From DATBDM01 sp036269915 (lineage in GTDB: Bacteria > Actinomycetota > Thermoleophilia > Solirubrobacterales > Solirubrobacteraceae), in NCBI GenBank assembly GCA_036269915.1, contig DATBDM010000023.1, forward strand, positions 1 to 9,798: a stretch of DNA of 9,798 nucleotides. The letters run 5' to 3'. Positions within the stretch are counted from its first letter, which is position 1, and every line of letters starts with the position of its first letter. Both the position numbers and the translations under genes were made by a program. This document shows positions 1-7,400 of the stretch, one piece after another. The notes beneath the pieces were generated by a model. It was not told where the DNA came from and searched no databases. It saw only the letters and a program-made list of their open reading frames with translations.

Positions 1-1
1 C

Positions 2-157
2 GACCTGCGCCGCCCGGACCTCGTCTACGTCTGCCTCCACGACCGCCCACGCGGCGAGCTGATCGTCGTGACGCTGTGGGAGGAGGGCGACGACGCCGCC
101 GTCCCGCGGCGCTTCACCGACGCGATCCCGGAGCCGCGGCGCCGCGATGAGGACTGA
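2..157 (+). CDS. 3' end of an unidentified protein (last 51 residues)
   Basis: An open frame runs in from the left edge and stops at TGA 155-157. Only the C-terminal 51 residues are visible. They contain a hydrophobic strand-like stretch (LVYVCLHD), a turn (RPRGE), a second strand (LIVVTLWEE) and a charged, arginine-rich tail ending RRRDED. Two adjacent beta strands with a TLWE-type ending, followed by an acidic/alanine helix start, loosely recall small ferredoxin-fold proteins such as antibiotic-biosynthesis-monooxygenase-like domains, but the fragment is too short to assign. Codon use matches the neighbouring genes (G or C in almost every third position), which supports real coding. The gene is convergent with the HDOD-GGDEF gene at 389-1738. 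I do not recognise its function. Confidence 0.55.
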   Translation, partial: DLRRPDLVYVCLHDRPRGELIVVTLWEEGDDAAVPRRFTDAIPEPRRRDED

Positions 158-166
158 CGGCCGCGG

Positions 167-186
167 CGCCGGCCCAGGACCCGGCG
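167..186 (+). terminator. Possible weak GC hairpin after the partial gene
   Basis: CGCCGG (167-172) can pair with CCGGCG (181-186) around an 8-nt loop, 10 bp after the stop codon at 157. No T-run follows, so it is at best a weak or factor-assisted 3' end signal. In DNA this GC-rich such short stems arise often by chance. Confidence 0.2.
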
Positions 187-227
187 GGACAGGCGAACCC
201 GGCTGGGTAGGGAGGCGGCGAGCTCGG

Positions 228-272
228 CGCTGGGCGCCTTTCCGGGTGAGGAGAACGGAAACGCGCCCAGCG
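228..272. repeat. Strong imperfect hairpin, 16 paired bases per arm
   Basis: Perfect arms CGCTGGGCGC (228-237) and GCGCCCAGCG (263-272) are followed inward by one C/C mismatch (238 and 262). A second perfect stem TTTCCG (239-244) / CGGAAA (256-261) closes an 11-nt loop, 245-255. Sixteen pairs with a single symmetric mismatch is far beyond the usual chance stem. It lies between convergent gene ends (stops at 157 and 389), where bidirectional terminators and REP-like elements are typical. Neither strand has a T-run after the stem, so a classical intrinsic terminator is not supported. A mobile palindromic repeat, an RNA 3' end stabiliser or a small structured RNA are alternatives. Confidence 0.7.
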
Positions 273-279
273 ACGGATC

Positions 280-320
280 AGTGGCGACTTCACGGTCCAT
301 GTGACCGTAAAACCGCCATT
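280..320. repeat. Second hairpin, 7 bp after the first
   Basis: Outer arms TGGCG (282-286) and CGCCA (314-318) and inner arms ACGGT (292-296) and ACCGT (304-308) pair around a 7-nt loop (297-303). TT/AA pairs (289-290 with 310-311) lie between the two stems, and A280-T320 plus a G-T wobble extend the base. The same positions are nearly self-complementary on either strand. On the plus strand an A-run (309-312) follows the inner stem, which reads as a T-run before that stem on the minus strand, the wrong side for a terminator of the minus-strand gene. With the 228-272 hairpin it forms a roughly 93-bp paired-hairpin unit. The remainder of the gap, 321-388, shows only GC-rich sequence with two copies of CCGGCGCCG (339-347, 373-381) and no gene. 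Confidence 0.55.
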
Positions 321-388
321 CATCCTCGGACGCCCAACCCGGCGCCGCCCCACCCAGCGCAGTTGACGTGCGCCGGCGCCGAAGCGCG

Positions 389-1738
389 CTAGGAGCCGAG
401 GACCGCGCGGCCGCGACCGGCGCGCTTGGCCTCGTAGAGCGCCGCGTCGGCCCGCGAGAGCAGGTCGGTGAGCGACTGGTGGGCGTTCGCCACGGTCACG
501 GTGCCGATCGAGACGCCGAGCGGCGGGCGCGGCTCGGGGACGTCTGCGGTCACGCCCGCGACCTCGTCGAGGATCCGCGCGGCGGACTCGGCGCAGCGCG
601 CGGCGTCGCCGGGGATCCACACGGCGAACTCGTCGCCACCGAGCCGGCCGGTGGTGCCGTGGCCGGAGAGCCGGCGGGCGACCTCGGCGAGCGCCTGGTC
701 GCCGGCGGCGTGCCCGAACTGATCGTTGACGGCCTTGAAGTGATCGACGTCGCAGAGCAGGACGCTGCCGCGCTCGCCGCCGTCGATCGTGCGGCGCACG
801 GTCGCGAGCCAGTGGCGGCGGTTCAGCACGCCGGTGAGGTCGTCGACGCGCGCCTGGCGCTCGAGCTCGGCCATGCGCGCGGTCAGGTCGGCGCCGGGGC
901 GCAGCCCGGCGCTCATCTCGAGGATCACGTCCTCGAGGTCGTCGAGCTCCAGGCGCAGCACGCCGAGCGCGCACTCGAGCAGCTCCTGGTCGGGGGCCGA
1001 GCGGACCTCGATGCCGGCGATCTCGTCGGCGATGATCACGCACGCGGCCTCGCGGGACGGGACCCAGGTACCGTCGACGCCGCCGTGGTGGGCGGCGATC
1101 GCCTCGACGACGGGAGCCTCGAGCTGGGAGCCCGCGGCGACGAGGCCGCCGGCGACGGCGTGGTCGGTGCCGAGCACCTCGCGCTCGGCGAGCACGCGCG
1201 GCCGGCCGGCGCGGTGAGGCTCGGCGGCGCGGTCGGCGGCGGCGGTGCCGAAGGCCAGCGGAAGCACGAGCTTGCCGACGTCGTGCAGAAGCCCCGCGAG
1301 GTGGGCCACGTCGGAGTTGGCGCCGGTGCGCTCGGCGATCGCCTGGGCGCCGGTGGCGACCGCGGCGGCGTGCAGGTTCATCTGGCCGACCGAGCGGCCC
1401 GCGTTGCCGGGTGCGCGCTCGAAGAAGCCGAAGGTCGCGGCCTCGAGCGCGAGGCGCGAGATCGCCAGGCGCCCGACGAGCGTCACGGCCGAGCGGATCG
1501 AGTGCACCCGCAGGGGGCGCGCGCACGCGGCGGAGTTGGCGTAGCGCAGCAGGTCGGTGGCGAGGCCCTGATCGGCCTCCAGCACGGCGACCATCTCCCC
1601 GACGCCGGCCTCGTCGCTGCGGGCGAGCTGGCCCACGCGGCGCACGGTGGCGCTCAGCACGGGCAGGCGGCCGAGGTCCTCGACGGCGCGAAGCAGGCGC
1701 GGGTCCGGCTCGATGTGATCGGGGGCGGAGGGCGACAC
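389..1738 (-). CDS. HDOD-GGDEF protein, probable diguanylate cyclase
   Basis: Predicted to make cyclic di-GMP from two GTP (GGDEF) under control of an N-terminal HDOD sensory domain; no membrane segment is seen, so probably cytosolic. Counting from the GTG start gives 449 residues. HDOD spans about 14-240 and keeps HD-type residues: H123, H152-D153 in LLHDVGKL, H193, H217-H218 and D238. GGDEF spans about 292-445, with DDLTGVLNRR (299-308), metal-site CDVDHFKAVND (329-339) and an intact RLGGDEF (365-371). The inhibitory I-site RxxD expected before it reads SGHG (358-361), so feedback inhibition by product is probably absent. I chose GTG 1736-1738 because GAGGA precedes it and the HDOD fold begins soon after; an in-frame ATG at 1784-1786 and another at 1817-1819 (overlapping the dapA start) are less likely. 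It is transcribed divergently from dapA. The fold assignment is firm, the signal sensed unknown. Confidence 0.88.
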   Translation of the reverse strand: MSPSAPDHIEPDPRLLRAVEDLGRLPVLSATVRRVGQLARSDEAGVGEMVAVLEADQGLATDLLRYANSAACARPLRVHSIRSAVTLVGRLAISRLALEAATFGFFERAPGNAGRSVGQMNLHAAAVATGAQAIAERTGANSDVAHLAGLLHDVGKLVLPLAFGTAAADRAAEPHRAGRPRVLAEREVLGTDHAVAGGLVAAGSQLEAPVVEAIAAHHGGVDGTWVPSREAACVIIADEIAGIEVRSAPDQELLECALGVLRLELDDLEDVILEMSAGLRPGADLTARMAELERQARVDDLTGVLNRRHWLATVRRTIDGGERGSVLLCDVDHFKAVNDQFGHAAGDQALAEVARRLSGHGTTGRLGGDEFAVWIPGDAARCAESAARILDEVAGVTADVPEPRPPLGVSIGTVTVANAHQSLTDLLSRADAALYEAKRAGRGRAVLGS

Positions 1739-1817
1739 GTGTCCTCGATCGCTGGTTCGGCGTGGGAGCCGCGAACTTGAGCGCATCCGACACGCGCGCG
1801 TGCCAGACTGGGGCCCC
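1739..1817. promoter_or_regulatory. Divergent promoter region for HDOD-GGDEF and dapA
   Basis: These 79 bp separate the two divergent start codons and must hold at least the dapA-side promoter unless the transcripts overlap. On the plus strand TTGAGC (1777-1782) resembles a -35 box. CAGACT (1804-1809) resembles a -10 box placed 8 bp before the dapA ATG, which would give a leaderless mRNA; the spacing between the two (21 bp) is longer than usual, so the pairing is uncertain. The palindrome GGGGCCCC (1810-1817) directly abuts the ATG. No convincing -10 is seen for the minus-strand gene, whose promoter could lie inside dapA if translation starts upstream. Confidence 0.35.
1742..1746 (-). promoter_or_regulatory. 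Ribosome binding site deciding the GTG start
   Basis: Read on the minus strand, GAGGA lies 3-4 nt before GTG 1736-1738. The spacing is tight but this is the best Shine-Dalgarno match near any of the candidate starts, so it supports starting the HDOD-GGDEF protein here and not at the upstream ATG codons. Confidence 0.45.
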
Positions 1818-2717
1818 ATGCGTCCCTACGAAGGCCTGCTGACGGCCATGGTCACGCCGTTCGCGCCCGACGGGTCCGTCGACGAGGCGACCGCCGTCGC
1901 GCTCGGGCGGCACCTGCTCAGGAGCGGGTCGCACGGCCTCGTGGTCTGCGGCACCACCGGGGAGGCCGCGACGATGAGCGACTCCGAGCACATCGGCCTC
2001 ATCCGCCTGATGGCGTCCGAGCTCGGCTCCGAGGGCGCGATCGTCGCCGGCGCCGGCTCCAACGACACCCGCCACGCCGTGCATCTCACCGAGGCCGTGG
2101 TCGAGGCCGGCGCGGACGCCGTGCTGTCGGTCACGCCGTACTACAACAAGCCGAACTCGCGCGGGGTCAAGCGCCACTTCGAGGAGGTCGCGCGCGCGGC
2201 CGGCGACACGCCCGTCGTGCTCTACAACATCCCCGCGCGCACGGCCGTCAACATGGCGCCGGACCTGCTCGCCGAGCTGGGCCAGATCGACGGCGTAGAG
2301 GCGGTCAAGCAGGCCAACTCAGCCGAGATCGACCCGATCGACGGCCTCGCGATGCTCGCCGGCAACGACGACGTCCTCGCCGCCGTGATGGACAAGGGCG
2401 GCGCGGGCGGCATCTGCGTCGCCTCGCACGTCGTCGGTCCCGAGATGCGCCGGATCGTCGACGAGCCCGACGAGCGCGCGGAGATCGACGCCGGCCTGCG
2501 CGAGATCTACAAGGCGCTCTTCGTCACCGCCAGCCCCGCCCCGGTCAAGGCCGCGCTCGCCATGCTCGGCCACGACTGCGGCGGCGTGCGGCTCCCGATC
2601 GTCGAGGTCGACGACGCCGAGCGCGCCGTCGTCCGCGACGCGCTCGCCGGCCACGGGCTGCTGCGGGAGACGTCCGCGAGCGGAGCGGTGGCGAGCGCTT
2701 TGCGCGAGACAGGATGA
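1818..2717 (+). CDS. dapA: 4-hydroxy-tetrahydrodipicolinate synthase
   Basis: Cytosolic enzyme condensing pyruvate with aspartate semialdehyde, the first committed step to diaminopimelate and lysine. The 299-residue product is the normal length for this class I aldolase (TIM barrel). Visible family residues: GTTGE (45-49) with the T46-T47 pair, TPYYNKP (107-112), Y136 in LYNIPARTA, R141 for substrate carboxylate binding, and the Schiff-base lysine K164 in EAVKQA. The later AGNDD (181-185) and GGAGGICVASHV stretches also fit. I chose ATG 1818 because the family N-terminus begins about here (MRPYEGLLTAMVTPF); an in-frame GTG at 1800 adds six residues with no family support. No clear Shine-Dalgarno precedes the ATG, so the message may be leaderless. 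Its stop overlaps the rnj start by 4 bp, implying translational coupling. Confidence 0.96.
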   Translation: MRPYEGLLTAMVTPFAPDGSVDEATAVALGRHLLRSGSHGLVVCGTTGEAATMSDSEHIGLIRLMASELGSEGAIVAGAGSNDTRHAVHLTEAVVEAGADAVLSVTPYYNKPNSRGVKRHFEEVARAAGDTPVVLYNIPARTAVNMAPDLLAELGQIDGVEAVKQANSAEIDPIDGLAMLAGNDDVLAAVMDKGGAGGICVASHVVGPEMRRIVDEPDERAEIDAGLREIYKALFVTASPAPVKAALAMLGHDCGGVRLPIVEVDDAERAVVRDALAGHGLLRETSASGAVASALRETG

Positions 2718-4381
2718 GTGGCGGCGTGCGCGTCCTCCCGCTGGGAGGCGTGGGGGAGATCGGCAAGAACCTGACGGTCGTCGAGTACGAGGGCCGGATC
2801 GTCGTCGTCGACATGGGGCTGCGCTTCCCGACGGCGGACATGATGGGCATCGACCTCGTCCTGCCGGACTTCTCCTACCTGCGCGAGCGCGCCGCCGACA
2901 TCGAGGCGGTCGTCATCACCCACGGCCACGAGGACCACCTCGGCGCGCTGCCCTGGATCATGCGCGAGCTCGGCCAGAAGGCGGTCCCGGTCGTCTACAG
3001 CGGCCAGCTGACCGTCGCCATGGCGCGCTCCAAGCTCGACGAGCACAAGCTGCGCGAGGTCAACCTCGAGGTGCTCCCGATCGGCAACGTCGCCCAGGCC
3101 GGGCCGTTCGGCATCGAGCGCCTGCACCTGACGCACTCGATCCCGGACTCCTCGGGCGTCGCGCTCAAGACCGACCTCGGCACGATCGTCTTCACCGGCG
3201 ACTACAAGTTCGACCAGACCCCGGTCGGCGGTGCGCCCGCCGACATGGCGCGGCTCGCCGAGCTGGGCCGCGAGGGTGTGCTGCTCCTGTGCGGCGACTC
3301 GACGAACGCCGACCGCCCGGGCATCTCGACCAGCGAGTCGCTCGTCGGCCCGAACCTCGAGCGGGTCTTCGCCCGCTGCTCGGGGCGCATCGTGGTGACC
3401 TGCTTCGCCTCGAACATCCACCGCGTCCAGCAGGTCGTCGACGCCGCCGCCGCGCTCGACCGCAAGGTCGCGCTGATCGGGCGCTCGATGCGCAAGAACG
3501 TGAACATCGGCCGCTCGCTGGACCACATCGACGTGCCCGAGGGCATGCTCGTCCAGCCGCGCGAGATCGAGAACTTCCCCGACTCCAAGCTCGTCATCGT
3601 CTCGACCGGGTCCCAGGGCGAGCCGCTGTCGGCGCTGCGCCGCATGGCCTACCGCGACCACCCGTCGGTCGAGCTGCGCCGCGGCGACACCGTGGTCTTC
3701 TCGGCGACGCCGATCCCGGGCAACGAGCGCGCGGTCAACGAGACGATCGACCGGCTCTACCACGTCGGCGCCGATGTCATCACCGCCCGCGACGCGCCGA
3801 TCCACGCCTCCGGCCACGGCTACCAGGAGGAGCTCAAGATGATGCTCAACCTGACCCAGCCGCGGTACGTGATGCCGGTCCACGGCGACTACAAGCGGAT
3901 GTTGCTGCACGGCGAGCTCGCCGAGGCGGTCGGCGTGCCCAAGGAGCACGTCTTCAAGACCGAGAACGGCCTGGCGCTGGAGATCGACGCCAAGGGCGCG
4001 CGCCTCGGCGGCCGCGAGACCGCTGGCATGGTCTTCGTCGACGGCGTCGACATCGGCGACGTGTCCGACGTCGCGCTGCGCGACCGGCGGATGCTCTCCG
4101 CCGACGGCATCTTCATCGTCGTCGCGACCATCTCCGAGCAGGACGGATCGTCGGTCGTTCCGCCGGAGGTGCTCGCCCGCGGCGTCCCGTTCCTGGATGC
4201 CGAGAGCGCGTTCATCGACGAGCTGCGCGAGGCGGTCGAGGACTCGCTCGACCGCGCCGCGGAGCAGCACATCACGGAGATCGACGTGCTCGAGACCTTC
4301 CTGCACGACGACCTCGCGCAGTACATCTACAAGCGGCTCAAGCGCCGCCCGATGCTGCTGCCCGTGCTCGTCGAGGTCTGA
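2714..4381 (+). CDS. rnj: Ribonuclease J (beta-CASP metallo-beta-lactamase RNase)
   Basis: A 555-residue two-zinc ribonuclease with 5'-3' exonuclease and endonuclease activity in mRNA decay and rRNA maturation, acting in the cytosol; length is typical. The lactamase core begins at LPLGGVGEIGKN and carries ITHGHEDHLGALP (H70, H72, D74, H75), H141 in LTHSIPDS and D163 in TGDYKFD. The beta-CASP insert has GDSTNA (D195) and SQGEP; motif B is ASGHG (H368) and motif C is MPVHGDY (H390). The C-terminal dimerisation domain covers about 440-555. All catalytic residues are present. The start ATG overlaps the dapA stop (ATGA, 2714-2717), with only a weak purine stretch upstream, so it likely depends on ribosomes finishing dapA. 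The dapA-rnj order is familiar from actinobacteria. The gene ends with TGA at 4379-4381. Confidence 0.96.
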   Translation: MSGGVRVLPLGGVGEIGKNLTVVEYEGRIVVVDMGLRFPTADMMGIDLVLPDFSYLRERAADIEAVVITHGHEDHLGALPWIMRELGQKAVPVVYSGQLTVAMARSKLDEHKLREVNLEVLPIGNVAQAGPFGIERLHLTHSIPDSSGVALKTDLGTIVFTGDYKFDQTPVGGAPADMARLAELGREGVLLLCGDSTNADRPGISTSESLVGPNLERVFARCSGRIVVTCFASNIHRVQQVVDAAAALDRKVALIGRSMRKNVNIGRSLDHIDVPEGMLVQPREIENFPDSKLVIVSTGSQGEPLSALRRMAYRDHPSVELRRGDTVVFSATPIPGNERAVNETIDRLYHVGADVITARDAPIHASGHGYQEELKMMLNLTQPRYVMPVHGDYKRMLLHGELAEAVGVPKEHVFKTENGLALEIDAKGARLGGRETAGMVFVDGVDIGDVSDVALRDRRMLSADGIFIVVATISEQDGSSVVPPEVLARGVPFLDAESAFIDELREAVEDSLDRAAEQHITEIDVLETFLHDDLAQYIYKRLKRRPMLLPVLVEV

Positions 4382-4385
4382 CGCG

Positions 4386-4412
4386 CCGGACGCCGGAGGA
4401 TCATCCGTCCGG
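4386..4412 (+). terminator. Hairpin in the rnj-eccC gap, possible attenuator
   Basis: CCGGAC (4386-4391) pairs with GTCCGG (4407-4412), and GGA (4395-4397) pairs with TCC (4404-4406) inside, leaving a 3-nt bulge and 6-nt loop. It starts 5 bp after the rnj stop. No T-run follows, so full termination is doubtful. It could instead protect the dapA-rnj transcript 3' end or reduce read-through into eccC. It is the only visible structural break in the plus-strand gene string. Confidence 0.4.
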
Positions 4413-4469
4413 GGTGGCTTGAGCGAGCCGATCCCGTGGTACCCGGACGGTAGCGCTCGGCGCTTTCTC
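4413..4469 (+). promoter_or_regulatory. Possible eccC promoter/leader region
   Basis: This stretch between the hairpin and the eccC start contains CTTGAGCG (4418-4425), the same 8-mer found at 1776-1783 upstream of dapA, and TAGCGC (4451-4456), a weak -10-like hexamer 13 bp before the ATG. The distance between them does not fit one standard promoter. There is no Shine-Dalgarno before ATG 4470. A separate promoter for the secretion genes is plausible but not shown. Confidence 0.25.
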
Positions 4470-7400
4470 ATGACGGGTCCAGATCAGCTCACCTTCCACC
4501 GCCCTCCGCGGGCGTATCCCGCGGCGGTCCCCGGCGAGCCGATGCGGATCGCGGCGCCCCCGACGGAGCAGCCGCCGATCCACAGCTCCGTGGTGCAGGT
4601 GCTGATGCCGCTGGTCGGCGGCGTCGGGCTCGTCGGCTTCGCCGTGGTCTACAAGAACACGACGTTCCTCTATGTGGCTGGGGCGATGATGGTGCTGATG
4701 CTGCTGGCCTCGGTCGGCATGCGCGCCTCGCAGAAGCGCGGGGTGCGCAAGCGTGCCGCCGCGGAGGCGCGCCGCTACGCGAAGTACCTCGGCGAGCGCG
4801 ACCGCGAGCTGGCGGAGGCGGGCGATCTGCAGCGCGCCGCGCTCGAGCGCCTGTACCCCGAGCCGAAGAAGCTCTGGACCCAGGTGGTCAAGCGCCGCGA
4901 GGTCTGGGAGCGCCGACCCGATCACCGCGACTTCCTGCACGTGCGGCTCGGCCAGGGGACGATCCCGCTCGACCGCGAGGTCGAGCTCGACCTCGGCACG
5001 AACCCGCTGGCCGAGTACCAGAAGCACCCGCTCCACGAGGCCCGCCGGCTGGTGGAGCGGCGCGGCGAGCTGCGCAACGAGGCGGTCATCGTCGACCTCG
5101 CCGACGTCGGCGTGCTCGCCGTCACGGGAGATCGGGGCCGTTCGCGCGCCTGGGCCCGCGGGCTGATGACGCAGCTCGCCGCCTGGCGCGCGCCGCACGA
5201 CCTGCGGCTGGTCACCGCGTTCGACCCCGGGCACGGCGACGCGTGGGAGTGGGGGAAGTGGCTCCCGCATCAGCAGGCCGACCCGGGTGCCCCCGCCAGC
5301 GGCGGCCTGCTGCTCGCCCGCAGCGCGGGGGAGCTCGAGGCGATGCTCGAGCTGCAGATCCGCCCGCGCATCGACCAGCTGCGCCGGATCGCCGACGCCG
5401 ACCAGCACACGCAGCGCTCCGTCGAGCTGACCGCGCCCGAGCTCGTCGTGATCGTCGACGGCTGGACGCCCGGGCACCCGGTCAACCACGGCATCGCGTT
5501 CCGCGAGCTGATGACCCGCGGGCGCCAGCTCAAGGCCGTGCTCGTGCTGCTGATCGACGACCGCTCGCTCGAGCCGTCCTCGATTCACGCACGGCTGGCG
5601 ATCCCCGAGCGCGGAGTCGCCTCCTGGGAGATCTCCGGCCAGGACGCGCCCTCGATCCCGGCGATCTGGATCGACGAGGTCGAGGTCGGGATCGCCGAGG
5701 CGATCGCCCGGGCGCTGACGCCGCTGCGCCTGGCCGAGGGCTCCGGCGACGGCGAGCGCGGGCTGAGCGCCAGCGTCCGGCTCGTGGAGCTGCTCGGGGT
5801 CCAGGACGCCGGCGAGATCCGCCCGGAGCGCACCCAGCGGCGCCACTTGCGCGCTGATGCGCTGCGCGCGCCGATCGGCCGCTCGGCGGACGGCGAGATC
5901 CTCTGGCTGGACCTCAAGCAGGCCGCGGAGGACGGCATGGGGCCGCACGGCGTGCTGGTCGGCGCGACCGGCTCGGGCAAGAGCGAGCTGCTGCGCTCGC
6001 TGGTCGCCGGCCTGGCCGCGACCCACGATCCCGAGCACCTGGCCTTCGTGCTCGTCGACTACAAGGGCGGCGCCGCCTTCGCCGACCTCGCGCGACTCCC
6101 GCACGTCGCGGGCATGATCACCAATCTGCAGCGCGACCTCTCGCTCGTCGACCGCATGCGCGACGCGCTGATCGGCGAGCAGGAGCGCCGCCAGACGATG
6201 CTGCGCGAGGCGGGCAACGTCGACGACATCGTCGCCTACCAGGCCCGCCGCGAGCGCGACGCGTCGCTGCCGCCGATGCCCGACCTGCTGGTGATCGTCG
6301 ACGAGTTCGCCGAGCTGCTCGCCGCGCGGCCGGAGTACATCGACCTGTTCGTCGGGCTCGGCCGCGTGGGCCGCTCGCTCGGCATTCACCTGCTGATGAG
6401 CTCCCAGCGCCTCGACGAGGGGCGCCTGCGCGGCCTGGAGAGCCACCTGCGCTACCGGCTGTGCCTGCGGACCTACTCGGCCCCGGAGTCGAAGATGGTG
6501 ATCGGGACGCCCGACGCCTACCTGCTGCCGTCGCTGCCCGGGCTCGGCTACCTGAAGGTCGACACGACGCATTACGTCCAGTTCCGCGCCGCGCTGTCCT
6601 CGACCCCGTACGACCCGGCGCCGGCCGACGTCGCCGCCAGCGCGCCGCCGCCCGTGCGCGCGTTCGACGCCGCCGAGCTCGCCCCCGGCGACCCGAGCGT
6701 CGAGGAGCGCATCGGCCCGGCGCTGACCGGCCGCAGCGAGTTGCAGGTGCTCGTCGATCGCCTCGCCGAGGGCCGCGAGCCGGTGCATCAGGTGTGGGTC
6801 GCGCCGCTGGCCGCGGCCGAGCCGCTCGACGCGGTGCTCGGCGGGCCGCCGTGGTGGAAGCGCGAGCAGCGCGCGCTCGGGTTGGCCGCCACGATCGGCC
6901 GCCTCGACCGGCCCTCCGAGCAGCGTACGGAGGCCTTCCAGCTCGACCTCGCCGGCTCCGGCGGGCACGTCGCGGTCGTCGGCGCACCGCGCACCGGCAA
7001 GAGCACGCTGCTGCGCACGCTGGCCGTCTCGCTGATGCTCGGGCACACGCCCGACCGGCTCCAGCTCTACGGCATCGACCTCGGCGGCGGCCTGCTCGGC
7101 GCGCTCGAGGGAGCGCCGCACGTCGGTGGCGTCGCCGGCAAGCTCGACCGTGAGGCGATCGAGCGCGTGGTGCGCCAGCTCCAGGCCGAACTCGAGGACC
7201 GCGAGACGCTGTTCCGCGCGCGCCGCTGGGAGAGCATGCGCGACGCCCGCGCCGACGGGGAGGGCGTCCCGGACATCGTCCTGCTCGTCGACGGCTGGGA
7301 GTCGTTCAAGCGCGAGTTCGAGGGCCTCGACCGCGAGCTCGAGGAGCTCGCCGCCGCCGGCCTGTCGTTCGGAATCCACCTCGCCGTGAGCGCCAACCGC

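Noticed and set aside
339..381. Two CCGGCGCCG copies that could pair as a terminator for the minus-strand gene
   Set aside because: Each copy contains a self-palindrome, the loop would be about 25 nt, and such GC words are common by chance here; no T-run follows.
158..388. c-di-GMP riboswitch or tRNA in the gap next to the GGDEF gene
   Set aside because: The gap is downstream of both convergent genes, not in a leader, and the hairpins do not show a recognisable riboswitch core or a tRNA cloverleaf.
368..1780. 470-codon plus-strand frame opposite the HDOD-GGDEF gene
   Set aside because: Gly/Ala/Asp-rich translation without motifs; the minus strand encodes intact GGDEF and HDOD motifs.
114..2177. 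Very long open minus-strand frame across the HDOD-GGDEF gene and dapA
   Set aside because: Arginine/alanine-rich low-complexity translation with no domain; it is a by-product of high GC opposite and alongside real genes in other frames.
4197..4469. Upstream extension of eccC into the end of rnj
   Set aside because: The added 91 residues are Ser/Arg/Thr-rich readings of rnj in another frame; EccC homology begins at MTGPDQLTFHRPPR.
2507..4471. 654-codon open frame antisense to rnj
   Set aside because: Composition is typical of the antisense of high-GC coding DNA (D/V/H/R-rich), no motifs, and the plus strand carries an intact RNase J.
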